The notes: generated from the sequence alone by a model not told the origin. A stretch of DNA of 56,546 nt from an uncultured Alistipes sp. (GCA_900544265.1 UQUQ01000015.1:1-56546), one strand, 5' to 3'; shown: positions 40,301-49,693, counted from the first letter of the stretch. Translations and numbers: made by a program.

Positions 40301-43300
40301 ATGTTTCAGCACATAGTCCGCTTTGCGGTCACAAAAAAGCTCTTCGTCGGTCTGACCACGCTCTTCCTGCTGGCGGGCGGCATCTACGCGATGCTGACCC
40401 TGCCGGTCGATGCCGTGCCGGACATCACCAACAACCAGGTGCAGATCGTGACCGTTTCGCCCACGCTCGCACCGCAGGAGGTCGAGCAGCTCATCACCTT
40501 CCCGATCGAGGTGGCGATGAGCAACATCATGAACGTCGTGGAGATCCGCTCCGTCTCGCGTTTCGGCCTCTCGGTCGTCACCGTCGTATTCAAGGAGAGT
40601 GTCCCGATCCTCGACGCCCGGCAGCTCATCAACGAGCAGATACAGACCGTCGCCGGAGAGATTCCCCCGGAGCTGGGAACGCCCGAGATGATGCCCATCA
40701 CCACGGGTCTGGGCGAGATCTACCAGTATACGCTCGACGTCGCGCCCGGCTACGAGGATCGCTACGACGCGATGGAGCTGCGCACGATCCAGGACTGGAT
40801 CGTCAAGCGGCAGCTGTCGGGAATCCCCGGAATCGTCGAGATCAACAGCTTCGGCGGCTACCTCAAGCAGTATGAGGTGGCGGTCGATCCCGATGCGCTC
40901 TACTCGCTCAACATCACCATCGGCGACGTCTTCGAGGCCCTGAGCCGCAACAACCAGAACACGGGCGGCAGCTACATCGAAAAGGTGAACCGCGCCTACT
41001 ACATCCGCTCGGAAGGCATGATCTCGTCGCTCGACGACATCCGCCAGATCGTCGTGGCCAACCGCGGCGGCATCCCGATCCACATCAGCGACGTGGCCAC
41101 CGTGAAGTTCGGGTCGGCCAAGCGCTTCGGCGCCATGACACGCGACGGCAAGGGTGAATGCGTCGGCGGCATCGCCATGATGCTCAAGGGCGCCAACGCC
41201 AACGTGGTGACCCGGGAGCTGGAGGATCGGGTGGCCAAAATCCAGAAGATGCTGCCCGAAGGGGTCTCCATCAGCCCCTATCTGAACCGCTCGGAGCTCG
41301 TCAACCGCAACATCTCGACCGTGATCCGCAACCTGATCGAAGGGGCGATCATCGTCTTCCTCGTCCTGATTCTCTTCCTGGGCAACGTCCGCGCCGGACT
41401 GATCGTGGCGTCGGTCATCCCGCTCGCGATGCTCTTCGCCTTCATCCTCATGCGGCTGTTCGGCGTCTCGGCCAACCTGATGAGCCTCGGAGCCATCGAC
41501 TTCGGCATCGTCGTCGACGGATCGATCGTGATCGTGGAGGGCATCCTCGCCCACCTGTACAGCCGCCAGAACCTCGGCACGACGCTCTCGCGCAGGATGA
41601 TGGACGAGCAGATCATCGCCGGAGCCGGCAGCGTGGTCCGCTCGGCCACCTTCGCGGTCATCATCATCCTGATCGTCTTCTTCCCGATTCTCACCTTGAC
41701 GGGCATCGAGGGCAAGTATTTCACCCCGATGGCCAAGACGCTCGTCTTCTGCATCATTGGAGCACTGATTCTCTCGCTGACCTACGTGCCGATGATGGCC
41801 TCGCTCGTCCTCAAGCGCCGCATCGGCATCCGGCCGACCTTCGCCGACCGCTTCTTCGCATGGCTCAACCGCATCTATCAGCGGTGCCTGGCCGTCTGCC
41901 TGCGCTTCAGCTGGGCGACCGTCGGCGTGGCCGTCGCGGCGTTCATCGGCAACCTGATGCTCTTCACGCGGCTCGGTGCGGAGTTCATCCCGACGCTCGA
42001 CGAGGGGGACTTCGCCATGCAGATGACCCTGCCGGCCGGCAGCTCCCTGACGCGGAGCATCGCCATCTCGGAGCAGGCCGAACGGATTCTGATGACGCAC
42101 TTCCCCGAAATCCGCCACGTCGTGGCCAAGATCGGTACGGCGGAAGTCCCGACGGACCCGATGGCCGTCGAGGATGCCGACGTCATGATCGTGATGAAAC
42201 CCTTTGCGGAGTGGACCAGCGCCTCGTCGCGCGCCGAGATGGTCGAGAAGATGAAGGCCGCGCTGGATACGATTCCCGGAGCGGAATTCAACTTCAGCCA
42301 GCCCATCCAGCTGCGGTTCAACGAGCTGATGACGGGCGCCAAGGCCGACATCGCCATCAAGCTCTACGGCGAGGACATGGCCGAGCTCTACGCCAAGGCC
42401 AAGGAGGCGGCCCGCTACGTCGAGCAGGTGCCCGGCGCCTCGGACGTGCTCGTGGAGCAGGCCATGGGACTGCCGCAGCTTGTGGTCAACTACAACCGTG
42501 CGAAGATCGCCCGCTACGGTATCAATATCGAGGAGCTGAACAGCATCATCCGCTCCGCCTATGCGGGTGAAACCGCCGGGACGGTCTTTGAAAACGAACG
42601 CCGCTTCGATCTGGTCGTGCGCCTCGACCAGCGGAAGGTCGCCGACCTGAATCTCGACCGGCTCTTCATCCGCACGGCCGAAGGCATCCAGATTCCCGTG
42701 AGCGAAGTGGCCACGATCGACCTGGTGAACGGCCCGCTGCAGATCAACCGCGACGCCACGAAGCGCCGCGTGGTGATCGGCGTGAACGTCCGCGACGCCG
42801 ACATTCAGCAGGTCGTGGCCGCCATCCGCCGCACGCTCGAGGAGAACGTACAGCTCAAGCCGGGCTACTACTTCGAGTACGGCGGTCAGTTCGAGAACCT
42901 CCAGAACGCCATCCGCACGCTGCTCGTCGTCATTCCCGTCGCGCTGATGCTGATCCTGCTGCTGCTCTTCTTCGCCTTCAAGAGCGTGACCTACACGCTG
43001 GTGGTCTTCTCCACCGTGCCGCTCTCGATCATCGGAGGCATCCTGGCGCTGTGGCTGCGCGGGCTTCCGTTCAGCATCTCCGCCGGCGTGGGATTCATTG
43101 CGCTCTTCGGCGTGGCCGTTCTCAACGGCATTCTGATGATTAACCACTTCAACGATCTGCGGGACATGACACCCTATCCACTCTCGACGCGCCGCATCAT
43201 CGCACGCGGCACACAACACCTGCTGCGGCCCGTATTCCTCACCGGACTGGTCGCCTCGCTCGGATTCGTACCGATGGCCATCGCCACCTCGGCCGGAGCC

Positions 43301-44611
43301 GAGGTACAGCGCCCGCTGGCGACGGTCGTGATCGGCGGACTCTTCGTTTCGACGCTGCTCACGCTCTTCGTCGTGCCGGTATTCTACAAGCTCGTGGGAG
43401 CCGCCTCGCTGCTCCGGCGCCATCCGCTGGTACGGCGCCTCTTCCCCTTCCTGCTGCTGCCCGCCCTGTTGCTGCTGCCGCTCGACGGCCGCAGCCAGCA
43501 GCGCGTGACGCTCGACGAGGCGGTGGCAATGGCCCTGGACAACCATCCCCGTCTCCAGTCGGCCGAGGCGGCCGTCGAGCGCACGAAGGCCCGGCGCGGC
43601 GAGTCGTGGGAGCTGGCTCCGACGACGGTCGACTACTCCTTCGGACAGCTCAACGGCACCGAGCGAAACGACCGCGAGATCAGCATTACGCAGTCGGTCG
43701 GCTCGCTGCTGACCCTCTTCTACAAGAATGCGCTCGTCCGGCGCGAGGCCGAGACCGGGACCCTCTACACGGAGCTCGTCCGGCGCGAGATCGTCGCCGA
43801 GGTCAAACGCGCCTGGTCCTACTACCTCTACACGCAGGAGTTATGCCGGCTCTACGCCGACCAGAACGCCCTGGCCGCAGAGCTCTCGCGCACGAGCGAG
43901 CTGCGCTTCGAGCAGGGAGACATCACCCGTCTCGAACGGAGCATGACGGTCACGATGGCCGCCGAGATGCGCAACCGGCTCTTCCAGGCACAGGAGGAGC
44001 ACAAGGTGGCGGCCGCACGCCTGCAATGGGCCTGCTATGCCGATGCGCCGCTCGCCCCCGCAGACAGTCTGCTGACCCGCTTCATCCCCGTCGGGCAGAC
44101 CTCGGCCGAGGTGCAGCGCAACTACTTTGAATCGCAGGTGCGGGAGGCCGAAGCGCGCACGCGCGTGGAGAAGAGCCGCTTCTTTCCCGAACTCTCGTTG
44201 GGCTACCAGCGGCAGAACATCCTGCCCGACAAGGGGCTGAACGCCTATGTCGTCGGGGCGTCGTTCCCGATCTTCTTCAACACGCAGCACAGCCGCATCC
44301 GCCAGGCCCGGGCCGACGCCTTCATCGCCCGCAACGACGCGGAGCTCAACCTGCGGGCGGTCAACAACCGGATCACCGAACTGCAAGCCTCCCTGCGCCG
44401 CTACGACGAAAGCCTGCGCTACTACACGGAGTCGGCGCTTCCGGAGGCCGACGCGCTCATCCGGGCCGCCGGTATCCAGCTCGCCAACAGCGAAACGAGC
44501 ATCGCCGAGTACATCATGAGCCTGAACACGGCGCTCGAAATACGCCGCGGATACATCGAAACGCTCAACCTCTACAACATCGCCGCACTCGAATACGAAC
44601 TCTACCGATAA
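40301..44611 (+). CDS. CzcA-type metal RND permease fused to a TolC-like outer-membrane factor
   Basis: 1436-residue fusion. Residues 1-1045 are a heavy-metal RND permease (FQHIVRFAVTKKLFVGLTTLFLLAGGIYAMLTLPVDAVPDITNNQVQI). The metal/proton motif Asp400, Asp406 and Glu413 (AIDFGIVVDGSIVIVE) has exactly the CzcA spacing, pointing to divalent cations rather than CusA-type monovalent copper or silver. Residues 1045-1067 (RRLFPFLLLPALLLLPLDGRSQQ) look like a signal peptide. Residues 1068-1436 are a TolC-type domain (VTLDEAVAMALDNHPRLQSAEAAV). Such fusions occur in Bacteroidota. Because the halves belong in different membranes, processing after about Ser1065 is likely. Confidence 0.93.
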   Translation: MFQHIVRFAVTKKLFVGLTTLFLLAGGIYAMLTLPVDAVPDITNNQVQIVTVSPTLAPQEVEQLITFPIEVAMSNIMNVVEIRSVSRFGLSVVTVVFKESVPILDARQLINEQIQTVAGEIPPELGTPEMMPITTGLGEIYQYTLDVAPGYEDRYDAMELRTIQDWIVKRQLSGIPGIVEINSFGGYLKQYEVAVDPDALYSLNITIGDVFEALSRNNQNTGGSYIEKVNRAYYIRSEGMISSLDDIRQIVVANRGGIPIHISDVATVKFGSAKRFGAMTRDGKGECVGGIAMMLKGANANVVTRELEDRVAKIQKMLPEGVSISPYLNRSELVNRNISTVIRNLIEGAIIVFLVLILFLGNVRAGLIVASVIPLAMLFAFILMRLFGVSANLMSLGAIDFGIVVDGSIVIVEGILAHLYSRQNLGTTLSRRMMDEQIIAGAGSVVRSATFAVIIILIVFFPILTLTGIEGKYFTPMAKTLVFCIIGALILSLTYVPMMASLVLKRRIGIRPTFADRFFAWLNRIYQRCLAVCLRFSWATVGVAVAAFIGNLMLFTRLGAEFIPTLDEGDFAMQMTLPAGSSLTRSIAISEQAERILMTHFPEIRHVVAKIGTAEVPTDPMAVEDADVMIVMKPFAEWTSASSRAEMVEKMKAALDTIPGAEFNFSQPIQLRFNELMTGAKADIAIKLYGEDMAELYAKAKEAARYVEQVPGASDVLVEQAMGLPQLVVNYNRAKIARYGINIEELNSIIRSAYAGETAGTVFENERRFDLVVRLDQRKVADLNLDRLFIRTAEGIQIPVSEVATIDLVNGPLQINRDATKRRVVIGVNVRDADIQQVVAAIRRTLEENVQLKPGYYFEYGGQFENLQNAIRTLLVVIPVALMLILLLLFFAFKSVTYTLVVFSTVPLSIIGGILALWLRGLPFSISAGVGFIALFGVAVLNGILMINHFNDLRDMTPYPLSTRRIIARGTQHLLRPVFLTGLVASLGFVPMAIATSAGAEVQRPLATVVIGGLFVSTLLTLFVVPVFYKLVGAASLLRRHPLVRRLFPFLLLPALLLLPLDGRSQQRVTLDEAVAMALDNHPRLQSAEAAVERTKARRGESWELAPTTVDYSFGQLNGTERNDREISITQSVGSLLTLFYKNALVRREAETGTLYTELVRREIVAEVKRAWSYYLYTQELCRLYADQNALAAELSRTSELRFEQGDITRLERSMTVTMAAEMRNRLFQAQEEHKVAAARLQWACYADAPLAPADSLLTRFIPVGQTSAEVQRNYFESQVREAEARTRVEKSRFFPELSLGYQRQNILPDKGLNAYVVGASFPIFFNTQHSRIRQARADAFIARNDAELNLRAVNNRITELQASLRRYDESLRYYTESALPEADALIRAAGIQLANSETSIAEYIMSLNTALEIRRGYIETLNLYNIAALEYELYR

Positions 44612-44623
44612 ACAACATCCGAC

Positions 44624-45559
44624 ATGAAAAAGATACTCATACCCCTTGCCGCGCTTCTCTGCGCCTGCTCGCAGCAGGGCGCCGCACCCGCAGCAGCTTC
44701 CGCGGCGGCCGACGCGGCTGTCGACACGACCCTCGACGTAACGGCCGACACGGTGGCAGCCGAGGCCGTAACCCCGGTCCCGCAGACCGGAATGGAGACC
44801 GACGCCACGTCGGGCGCCACCGCCGTGCCGAACGAAACGCTGTTCAACGGACTGCTCGTCATCCCGCCGCAGAACCGCGCCACGGTGACGCTGACGATGG
44901 GCGGCTCGATCCGCAGCACCTCGCTGCTGCCCGGAGCCTACGTCGAGAAGGGCTCCGTGCTGGCGACGCTCGAGAATCCCGACTTCATCGCCCTGCAGCA
45001 GGCCTATCTCGACAGCCACGCGCAGAACGAATACCTGCGCACGGAGTACCTGCGGCAGCAGACCCTCTCCCGCGAAGAGGTCGCCTCGCAGAAACGCTTC
45101 CAGCAGAGCAAGGCCGACTACCTCTCGATGCGCAGCCGCATGGACGCCGCCGCCGCACAACTGGCCCTGCTGGGCATCGACACGACGCGGCTGCTGACCT
45201 CCGGCATCGTTCCCTGCCTGGAGATCAAGGCCCCGATCAGCGGCTACGCCACCGACGTGAAGATGAACGTCGGACGGCACTTCGACGTCGGCGAGCCGCT
45301 CTGCGAGATCGTCGACAAGAGCAACATGATGCTCCGCCTGACCGCCTACGAAAAGGACCTCGCACACCTGAAGAGCGGCGAGCGGGTCGCCTTCCGCGTC
45401 AACGGCATGGGACAGGAGACCTTCCACGGCACGGTCGCCATGATCGGGCAGCAGGTCAACAACGAGAACCGCTCGATCGACGTCTATGTCCGCATTTCGG
45501 GGCAGCATCCGCAATTCCTGCCCGGAATGTACGCAACGGCCCGCATCCTGCGGAAATAA
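44624..45559 (+). CDS. RND periplasmic adaptor lipoprotein (CusB/CzcB type)
   Basis: 311-residue membrane-fusion subunit for the metal pump, 12 bases downstream of it. MKKILIPLAALLCACSQQ is a lipoprotein signal. An Ala/Thr/Asp-rich linker (residues 19-70) follows, then the barrel-sandwich (SIRSTSLLPGAYVEKGSVLATLENPDF), a helical hairpin (about 115-185) and KAPISGYATDVKMNVGRHFDVGEPLCEIVDKSNMMLRLTAYEKDL. The C-terminal membrane-proximal domain is short. Confidence 0.93.
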   Translation: MKKILIPLAALLCACSQQGAAPAAASAAADAAVDTTLDVTADTVAAEAVTPVPQTGMETDATSGATAVPNETLFNGLLVIPPQNRATVTLTMGGSIRSTSLLPGAYVEKGSVLATLENPDFIALQQAYLDSHAQNEYLRTEYLRQQTLSREEVASQKRFQQSKADYLSMRSRMDAAAAQLALLGIDTTRLLTSGIVPCLEIKAPISGYATDVKMNVGRHFDVGEPLCEIVDKSNMMLRLTAYEKDLAHLKSGERVAFRVNGMGQETFHGTVAMIGQQVNNENRSIDVYVRISGQHPQFLPGMYATARILRK

Positions 45560-45562
45560 TAC

Positions 45563-45570
45563 TATTTTTG
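45563..45570 (+). promoter_or_regulatory. -7 box directly upstream of the sensor kinase GTG
   Basis: TATTTTTG ends four bases before the GTG start codon, so transcription would start at about the first codon: a second leaderless candidate in this window. Confidence 0.5.
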
Positions 45571-45574
45571 CACC

Positions 45575-46645
45575 GTGAAAGCACCCCTGCTGTTCAAGGA
45601 CCGGTATCTGCTCTCCACGCTGATCGTCTCGGCCGTGGTCGCCGTGCTCATCCATTTCCCGGAGGTGCTCTCGCTCTCGGACAGCTTTGAACGCGAGGAG
45701 CTCTTCGCGGGGATGGAGCCCCGGGACGTCTTCAACGAAATATTTTTCACCTTCATCTCGCTGCTGCTGCTCTTCTGGGTCAACATGCGCATCTTCCGCT
45801 TCAACACCCCGATGATCCGCATGACCCGGGGCAAGATGGCGCTGTCGTTCTTCCTGACATGGGGCGCGAGCAGCCTCTTCGGGCAGCTCTTCGTCTGGCT
45901 CCACCACCAGTTCGACATCCCGGCCATCGACGCCATGGTGCACCACTACCTGCACCCGCTGCGCGACCTGATCATCGCCTGCATCGTGACCGGAAGCAAC
46001 TACATCTTCCACCTGATCGTCAAGCAGCAGCGCATCGTCGTCGAAAACGAGGCGCTGCGCACCGAGAGCCTGCGCCACCAGTACGAGTCGCTCAAGAGCC
46101 AGCTCAATCCTCACATGCTCTTCAACTCGCTCAACACGCTCCAGTCGCTGATCCGCGAGTCGCCGCCCAAGGCGCTCGACTACACGCAGGAGCTGTCGCA
46201 GGTGCTGCGCTACACGCTGCGCGACAACGACCGGCAGAGCGTGACCCTTGCCGAAGAGATGCAGTTCGCCCAGGCCTACATCTACCTGATGAAGATGCGC
46301 TACGAGGAGAACCTCGTTTTCCGCATCGCCATCGACGAGCGGATGAACGGGCTGCTCCTGCCGCCGATGTCGGTGCAGCTGCTCATCGAGAACGCCATCA
46401 AGCACAACGAAATCAGCAACCGCAACCCGCTGACGATCACCATCCGCACGGAGCAGGAGGCGCTGCTCGTCTGCAACCCCATCCAGCCCAAGAGGGTGGC
46501 CCCGGCCGGTCCGGGCATCGGCCTGGACAACCTGGCCAAGCGCTACCGGCTGCTGTGGCAGGACGAAATCGGCATCACGGCCGGGAAGGGCATGTTCTGC
46601 GTCCGTCTACCGCTGCATCAACCCGAATCCGAAAAAGCGTCATGA
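45575..46645 (+). CDS. LytS/YehU-family sensor histidine kinase
   Basis: 356-residue membrane sensor. Four hydrophobic segments lie at about 12-30, 57-74, 88-110 and 130-148. The kinase region has the phospho-acceptor His180 in SQLNPHMLFNSLNTLQ and the ATP-binding N-box LLIENAIKHNEISNRNP and GIGLDNLAKRYRLLW. The start codon is GTG at 45575, four bases from a promoter box, and the gene follows the metal-pump adaptor by 15 bases. It overlaps the response regulator by four bases, forming a two-component pair. Confidence 0.92.
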   Translation: MKAPLLFKDRYLLSTLIVSAVVAVLIHFPEVLSLSDSFEREELFAGMEPRDVFNEIFFTFISLLLLFWVNMRIFRFNTPMIRMTRGKMALSFFLTWGASSLFGQLFVWLHHQFDIPAIDAMVHHYLHPLRDLIIACIVTGSNYIFHLIVKQQRIVVENEALRTESLRHQYESLKSQLNPHMLFNSLNTLQSLIRESPPKALDYTQELSQVLRYTLRDNDRQSVTLAEEMQFAQAYIYLMKMRYEENLVFRIAIDERMNGLLLPPMSVQLLIENAIKHNEISNRNPLTITIRTEQEALLVCNPIQPKRVAPAGPGIGLDNLAKRYRLLWQDEIGITAGKGMFCVRLPLHQPESEKAS

Positions 46646-47403
46646 AAGCACTGATTATTGAGGACGAAAAGGCCGCTGTCCGCAACCTGGAGGCCCTGCT
46701 CGCGGAGGTGGCACCCGACACGAAGATCATCTGCACGCTGGACAGCATCACCGACAGCGTCTCCTGGTTCGAGGCCAATCCGGCGCCCGATGTCGTATTC
46801 ATGGACATCCATCTGGCCGACGGCTCCGCATTCGAGATCTTTGAACATGTACAGGTCGGGTGCCCCGTCATCTTCACCACCGCCTACGACGAATATGCGC
46901 TCAAGGCCTTCAAGGTCAACAGCATCGACTACCTGCTCAAGCCGATCGGCGCAGCCGATCTGCACCGGGCGCTCGACAAGCTGGAGGGGCTGCGGCACAC
47001 GGCCCCGACGCAGGAGTCGCTGTCCGCGCTGATCGGCCAGCTGCAGCGGCGCGAACACTACAAGACCCATTTTCTGATCCCCTTCAAGGGGGACAAGCTG
47101 CTGCCGCTGGCCGTCGAGCAGGTGCAGTACTTCTGTATCGCGGACGGGGTCACCAAGGCCGTGGTCAGCGACCAGGAACGGTACACCGTACCCTGCACGC
47201 TCGACGAACTCGCCGACAGCCTCGATCCTGAATGCTTCTTCCGCGTCAACCGACAGTATCTCATTTCGCGCGGCGCCGTGCAGGACATCGACCTGTGGTT
47301 CAACAACCGGCTGGCCATCAATCTCAAGGTCCCGACCGACGGGAAGGTGCTGGTCAGCAAGCTCCGCGTCAACGAATTCAAGAGCTGGTTCGCAGGCCGG
47401 TAA
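46642..47403 (+). CDS. LytTR-type response regulator
   Basis: 253-residue regulator. The receiver domain (1-120) has the acidic pocket EDEK, phospho-acceptor Asp55 (VVFMDIHLADGS), Thr in FTTAYDEYAL and Lys in YLLKPIG. The LytTR DNA-binding domain (about 150-253) has FLIPFKGDKLLPLAVEQVQYFCIADGVTKAVV and FFRVNRQYLISRGAVQDID. It starts on the kinase stop (ATGA) and pairs with the kinase. LytTR proteins bind direct repeats in promoters. The most likely target is the metal pump just upstream, but this is inference. Confidence 0.94.
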   Translation: MKALIIEDEKAAVRNLEALLAEVAPDTKIICTLDSITDSVSWFEANPAPDVVFMDIHLADGSAFEIFEHVQVGCPVIFTTAYDEYALKAFKVNSIDYLLKPIGAADLHRALDKLEGLRHTAPTQESLSALIGQLQRREHYKTHFLIPFKGDKLLPLAVEQVQYFCIADGVTKAVVSDQERYTVPCTLDELADSLDPECFFRVNRQYLISRGAVQDIDLWFNNRLAINLKVPTDGKVLVSKLRVNEFKSWFAGR

Positions 47404-47462
47404 TCCTGCGGCCACCGCGCGGTGAGCAGATCCGCCCGACGGCCTGGATGCAGCCCGGAACG

Positions 47463-48215
47463 TCAAAGGTATACTTCGCAGGATTTTCGCTCCGAGCAGG
47501 CCTTTTTGAGCAGACGGCCGACCAGCGCGAGCAGCAGTCCGTTGACTCGCCGGGCCTTGTGGGGACAAACCGCCACACACCGCATGCAGGAGATGCAAAC
47601 CTTTTTGTCCACACGGGTCGGGTCCGCGGGATCAATCGCTCCGACGGGACATTTCGCTGCACACACGCCACATTGCACGCAGGATCGCGTGGCTTTGGGT
47701 ATCAGACCGGTCCCCGCAGCCTTGCGATAAGGTCGGTGGCCCGGGATTTTCGGCTCGCTGTCGTCCGCGCCGTCGATCTTTCGGCGAATACGCACGGCAA
47801 AGTTCCGCAAAAGCGCTTCGTCCGCCGCATCGGGACGCCCCGCGCCGTACTGACGGACGATCGAATGTTCGGCCACGGCAGCCACGACCCTGAATCCGGC
47901 CCGGGTGGCCGTATCCCGCAACTCCGCCAGCGTGTCCTCATAGGCCCGGTTTCCGTAGACACAGACCAGAATGGCACGGGCTCCGTTGCCGCACAGCATC
48001 TCCAGACGTGTTGCGGCGACGGCAGGGACCCGTCCGCTGTAGGAGGGTACTGCAATCAGCGCCACATCCCCGTCAGCCAGCTTCACGCTGCGGAAATCGA
48101 CATCGCGCGCCGTCAGATCGACCCGAACAATCTCATTTGCCAACGCCTGGCTCAAGATCTCAGCCACACGCCTTGTCCCGCCCGTCGGGCTGAAACAGAT
48201 TTCATGAATTTTCAC
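47463..48215 (-). CDS. EFR1-type flavodoxin-ferredoxin fusion
   Basis: 250-residue electron-transfer protein. The N-terminal part (VKIHEICFSPTGGTRRVAEIL, then VALIAVPSYSGRVPAVAATRLE) is a flavodoxin-like fold. The C-terminal part has two ferredoxin motifs, SCVQCGVCAAKCPVGAI and VCISCMRCVAVCPHKAR, which should carry two [4Fe-4S] clusters. The start is a GTG at 48213-48215, 13 bases after the preceding oxidoreductase; no ATG fits. Its partner is unknown; co-expression with the NADP-dependent oxidoreductase suggests one redox unit. Confidence 0.9.
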   Translation of the reverse strand: MKIHEICFSPTGGTRRVAEILSQALANEIVRVDLTARDVDFRSVKLADGDVALIAVPSYSGRVPAVAATRLEMLCGNGARAILVCVYGNRAYEDTLAELRDTATRAGFRVVAAVAEHSIVRQYGAGRPDAADEALLRNFAVRIRRKIDGADDSEPKIPGHRPYRKAAGTGLIPKATRSCVQCGVCAAKCPVGAIDPADPTRVDKKVCISCMRCVAVCPHKARRVNGLLLALVGRLLKKACSERKSCEVYL

Positions 48216-48228
48216 TGGTATCCGAATT

Positions 48229-49230
48229 TTAGATGTAAACAATGACCTTTCCCCGGATCGGACCATCGGCCACAAGCCGCAGGGCGTCGTTGATCCGATC
48301 CAGCGAGAAACGGTGCGGGTCAATGGCCGGAGTGATATGATGGCGTTCGACGATCTGCGTAATCCGGTCGAGCTGTGCTCCGTCGGCATGCACGAACATA
48401 AACCGGTACTCCTTGCCCTGCCGGCGGGCTGCCCGGTCGTATTTCATCCCGGCCAGCGAGAAAAGCACCCGCTTGTACCACGGAAAGCCGCTTCGCCGGG
48501 CAAACTCCTCGTTGGGAGCGGTCCGCAGGCTCAACAGACGTCCTCCCGGTTTCAGCACCGAGAGTTCGTGCTCGAACTCTCCGGCGCCCAGCGTGTCGAT
48601 GACCAGATCGATCCCCGAGAGCGTCTCCCAATAGTTCTCCCGGCGATAGTCCATGTAACGCTCGACGCCCATGGCGAGAAACCGTTCGCGGGCCCGGTCG
48701 TTACCCGTCACCAGCACGCGAAGTCCCAGAGCCCGGGCAATCGGCACGGCCATCTGTCCGAAACTGCCCGATCCGCCGGGGATGAGCAGCGTCTGCCCCG
48801 GATGCGCCTCCAGCACCTCGACCAACCCCTGCCAGGCTGTCAGGCCCGTCAGCGGAACAGCGGCCGCCACATCGAACGCATACCCGGCAGGCATCTTCGC
48901 CAAAGCGGCCTCCTCCACGGCGACGTACTCGGCAAAGGCACCGATCCGCTCCAGCGGCAACCGTGTATAGACGGCGTCTCCCGGCCGGAACTTTCCGACC
49001 TTGCTCCCGACCCGCTCGACGACGCCCGAGCACTCGTTGCCCAGCGTCTGCGGCAGCCGGTAATCCTGAATCAGCCGGACGCTTCCCGCGACGAGGAGCA
49101 GCTCCAGCGGATTGACGGCCGCCGCGCGCACCTTCACCAGAACCTCGTTCGCAGCCGGTTCCGGAACGGGAACCTCCCGGACAACGAGCCGGCCGGCTTT
49201 CGCATATCGATCCAATTGTGCAGCCTTCAT
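48229..49230 (-). CDS. Zinc-independent NADP-dependent alcohol dehydrogenase-like oxidoreductase
   Basis: 333-residue medium-chain dehydrogenase of the quinone-oxidoreductase type. MKAAQLDRYAKAGRLVVREVPVPEPAANEVLVKVRAAAVNPLE is the GroES-like start. LGNECSGVVERVGSKVGKFRPGDAVYTRL follows. The NADPH site is TLLIPGGSGSFGQMAVPIARALGLRVLVTG. No zinc-binding Cys/His set is seen, as in quinone reductases. Its start overlaps the hxlR stop (ATGA), so the regulator controls it directly. Confidence 0.93.
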   Translation of the reverse strand: MKAAQLDRYAKAGRLVVREVPVPEPAANEVLVKVRAAAVNPLELLLVAGSVRLIQDYRLPQTLGNECSGVVERVGSKVGKFRPGDAVYTRLPLERIGAFAEYVAVEEAALAKMPAGYAFDVAAAVPLTGLTAWQGLVEVLEAHPGQTLLIPGGSGSFGQMAVPIARALGLRVLVTGNDRARERFLAMGVERYMDYRRENYWETLSGIDLVIDTLGAGEFEHELSVLKPGGRLLSLRTAPNEEFARRSGFPWYKRVLFSLAGMKYDRAARRQGKEYRFMFVHADGAQLDRITQIVERHHITPAIDPHRFSLDRINDALRLVADGPIRGKVIVYI

Positions 49231-49628
49231 GCTTTCAACCGTTTGTTTTCGTTTTTCGACGCATGGGCCCGCCGGCGATCCCGCATGACGGCATCCCGAT
49301 TCTCCATGGCCCAGGCGAGCAGCTCTTCGAGAATCGGACGCAGCGTCCCGCCCCGCGCGGTAAGCGCATACTCCACCCGGGGCGGAACCTCGGCATAGAG
49401 CGTGCGCGAGACATAACCATCCTCTTCGAGCGTGCGCAGGGTCATGGCCAGCATCTTCTGCGAGATGTCGGGCATGGCCTGCTTCAACTCCGAGAAGCGC
49501 AGCTTCCCCTGCTCCGAGCGCTCCAGCAGGCAGAGAACCAGCAGGGCCCACTTGTCACAGATTCTCGCCAGAATGTTTCTCACGGGGCAGCCGGGAAACA
49601 TGGCATCTTCGACAATCGTTCTTTTCAT
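49227..49628 (-). CDS. HxlR-family transcriptional regulator
   Basis: 133-residue winged-helix protein. FPGCPVRNILARICDKWALLVLCLLERSEQGKLRFSELKQAMPDISQKMLAMTLRTLEEDGYV is the DNA-binding part; Cys14 lies in the place where redox-sensing HxlR/YodB proteins have their reactive Cys. First gene of a three-gene operon with the oxidoreductase and the flavodoxin-ferredoxin protein. Probable promoter TTTG (49722-49725), 20-base spacer and TATTTTTG (49694-49701) on the minus strand. Confidence 0.93.
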   Translation of the reverse strand: MKRTIVEDAMFPGCPVRNILARICDKWALLVLCLLERSEQGKLRFSELKQAMPDISQKMLAMTLRTLEEDGYVSRTLYAEVPPRVEYALTARGGTLRPILEELLAWAMENRDAVMRDRRRAHASKNENKRLKA

Positions 49629-49693
49629 CGGTGCATCCCCCTTTCTTTTCGGACGGATCGGCGCATCTCCCCCTCACCGTCACCATGCCGGCA

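Noticed and set aside
38960..43546. 1528-codon open frame on the minus strand
   Set aside because: Antisense shadow of the NTF2-like, flavodoxin-like and metal RND genes; low-complexity translation with no domain.
43841..46405. 854-codon open frame on the minus strand
   Set aside because: Antisense to the TolC half, adaptor and kinase genes; no recognisable motif.
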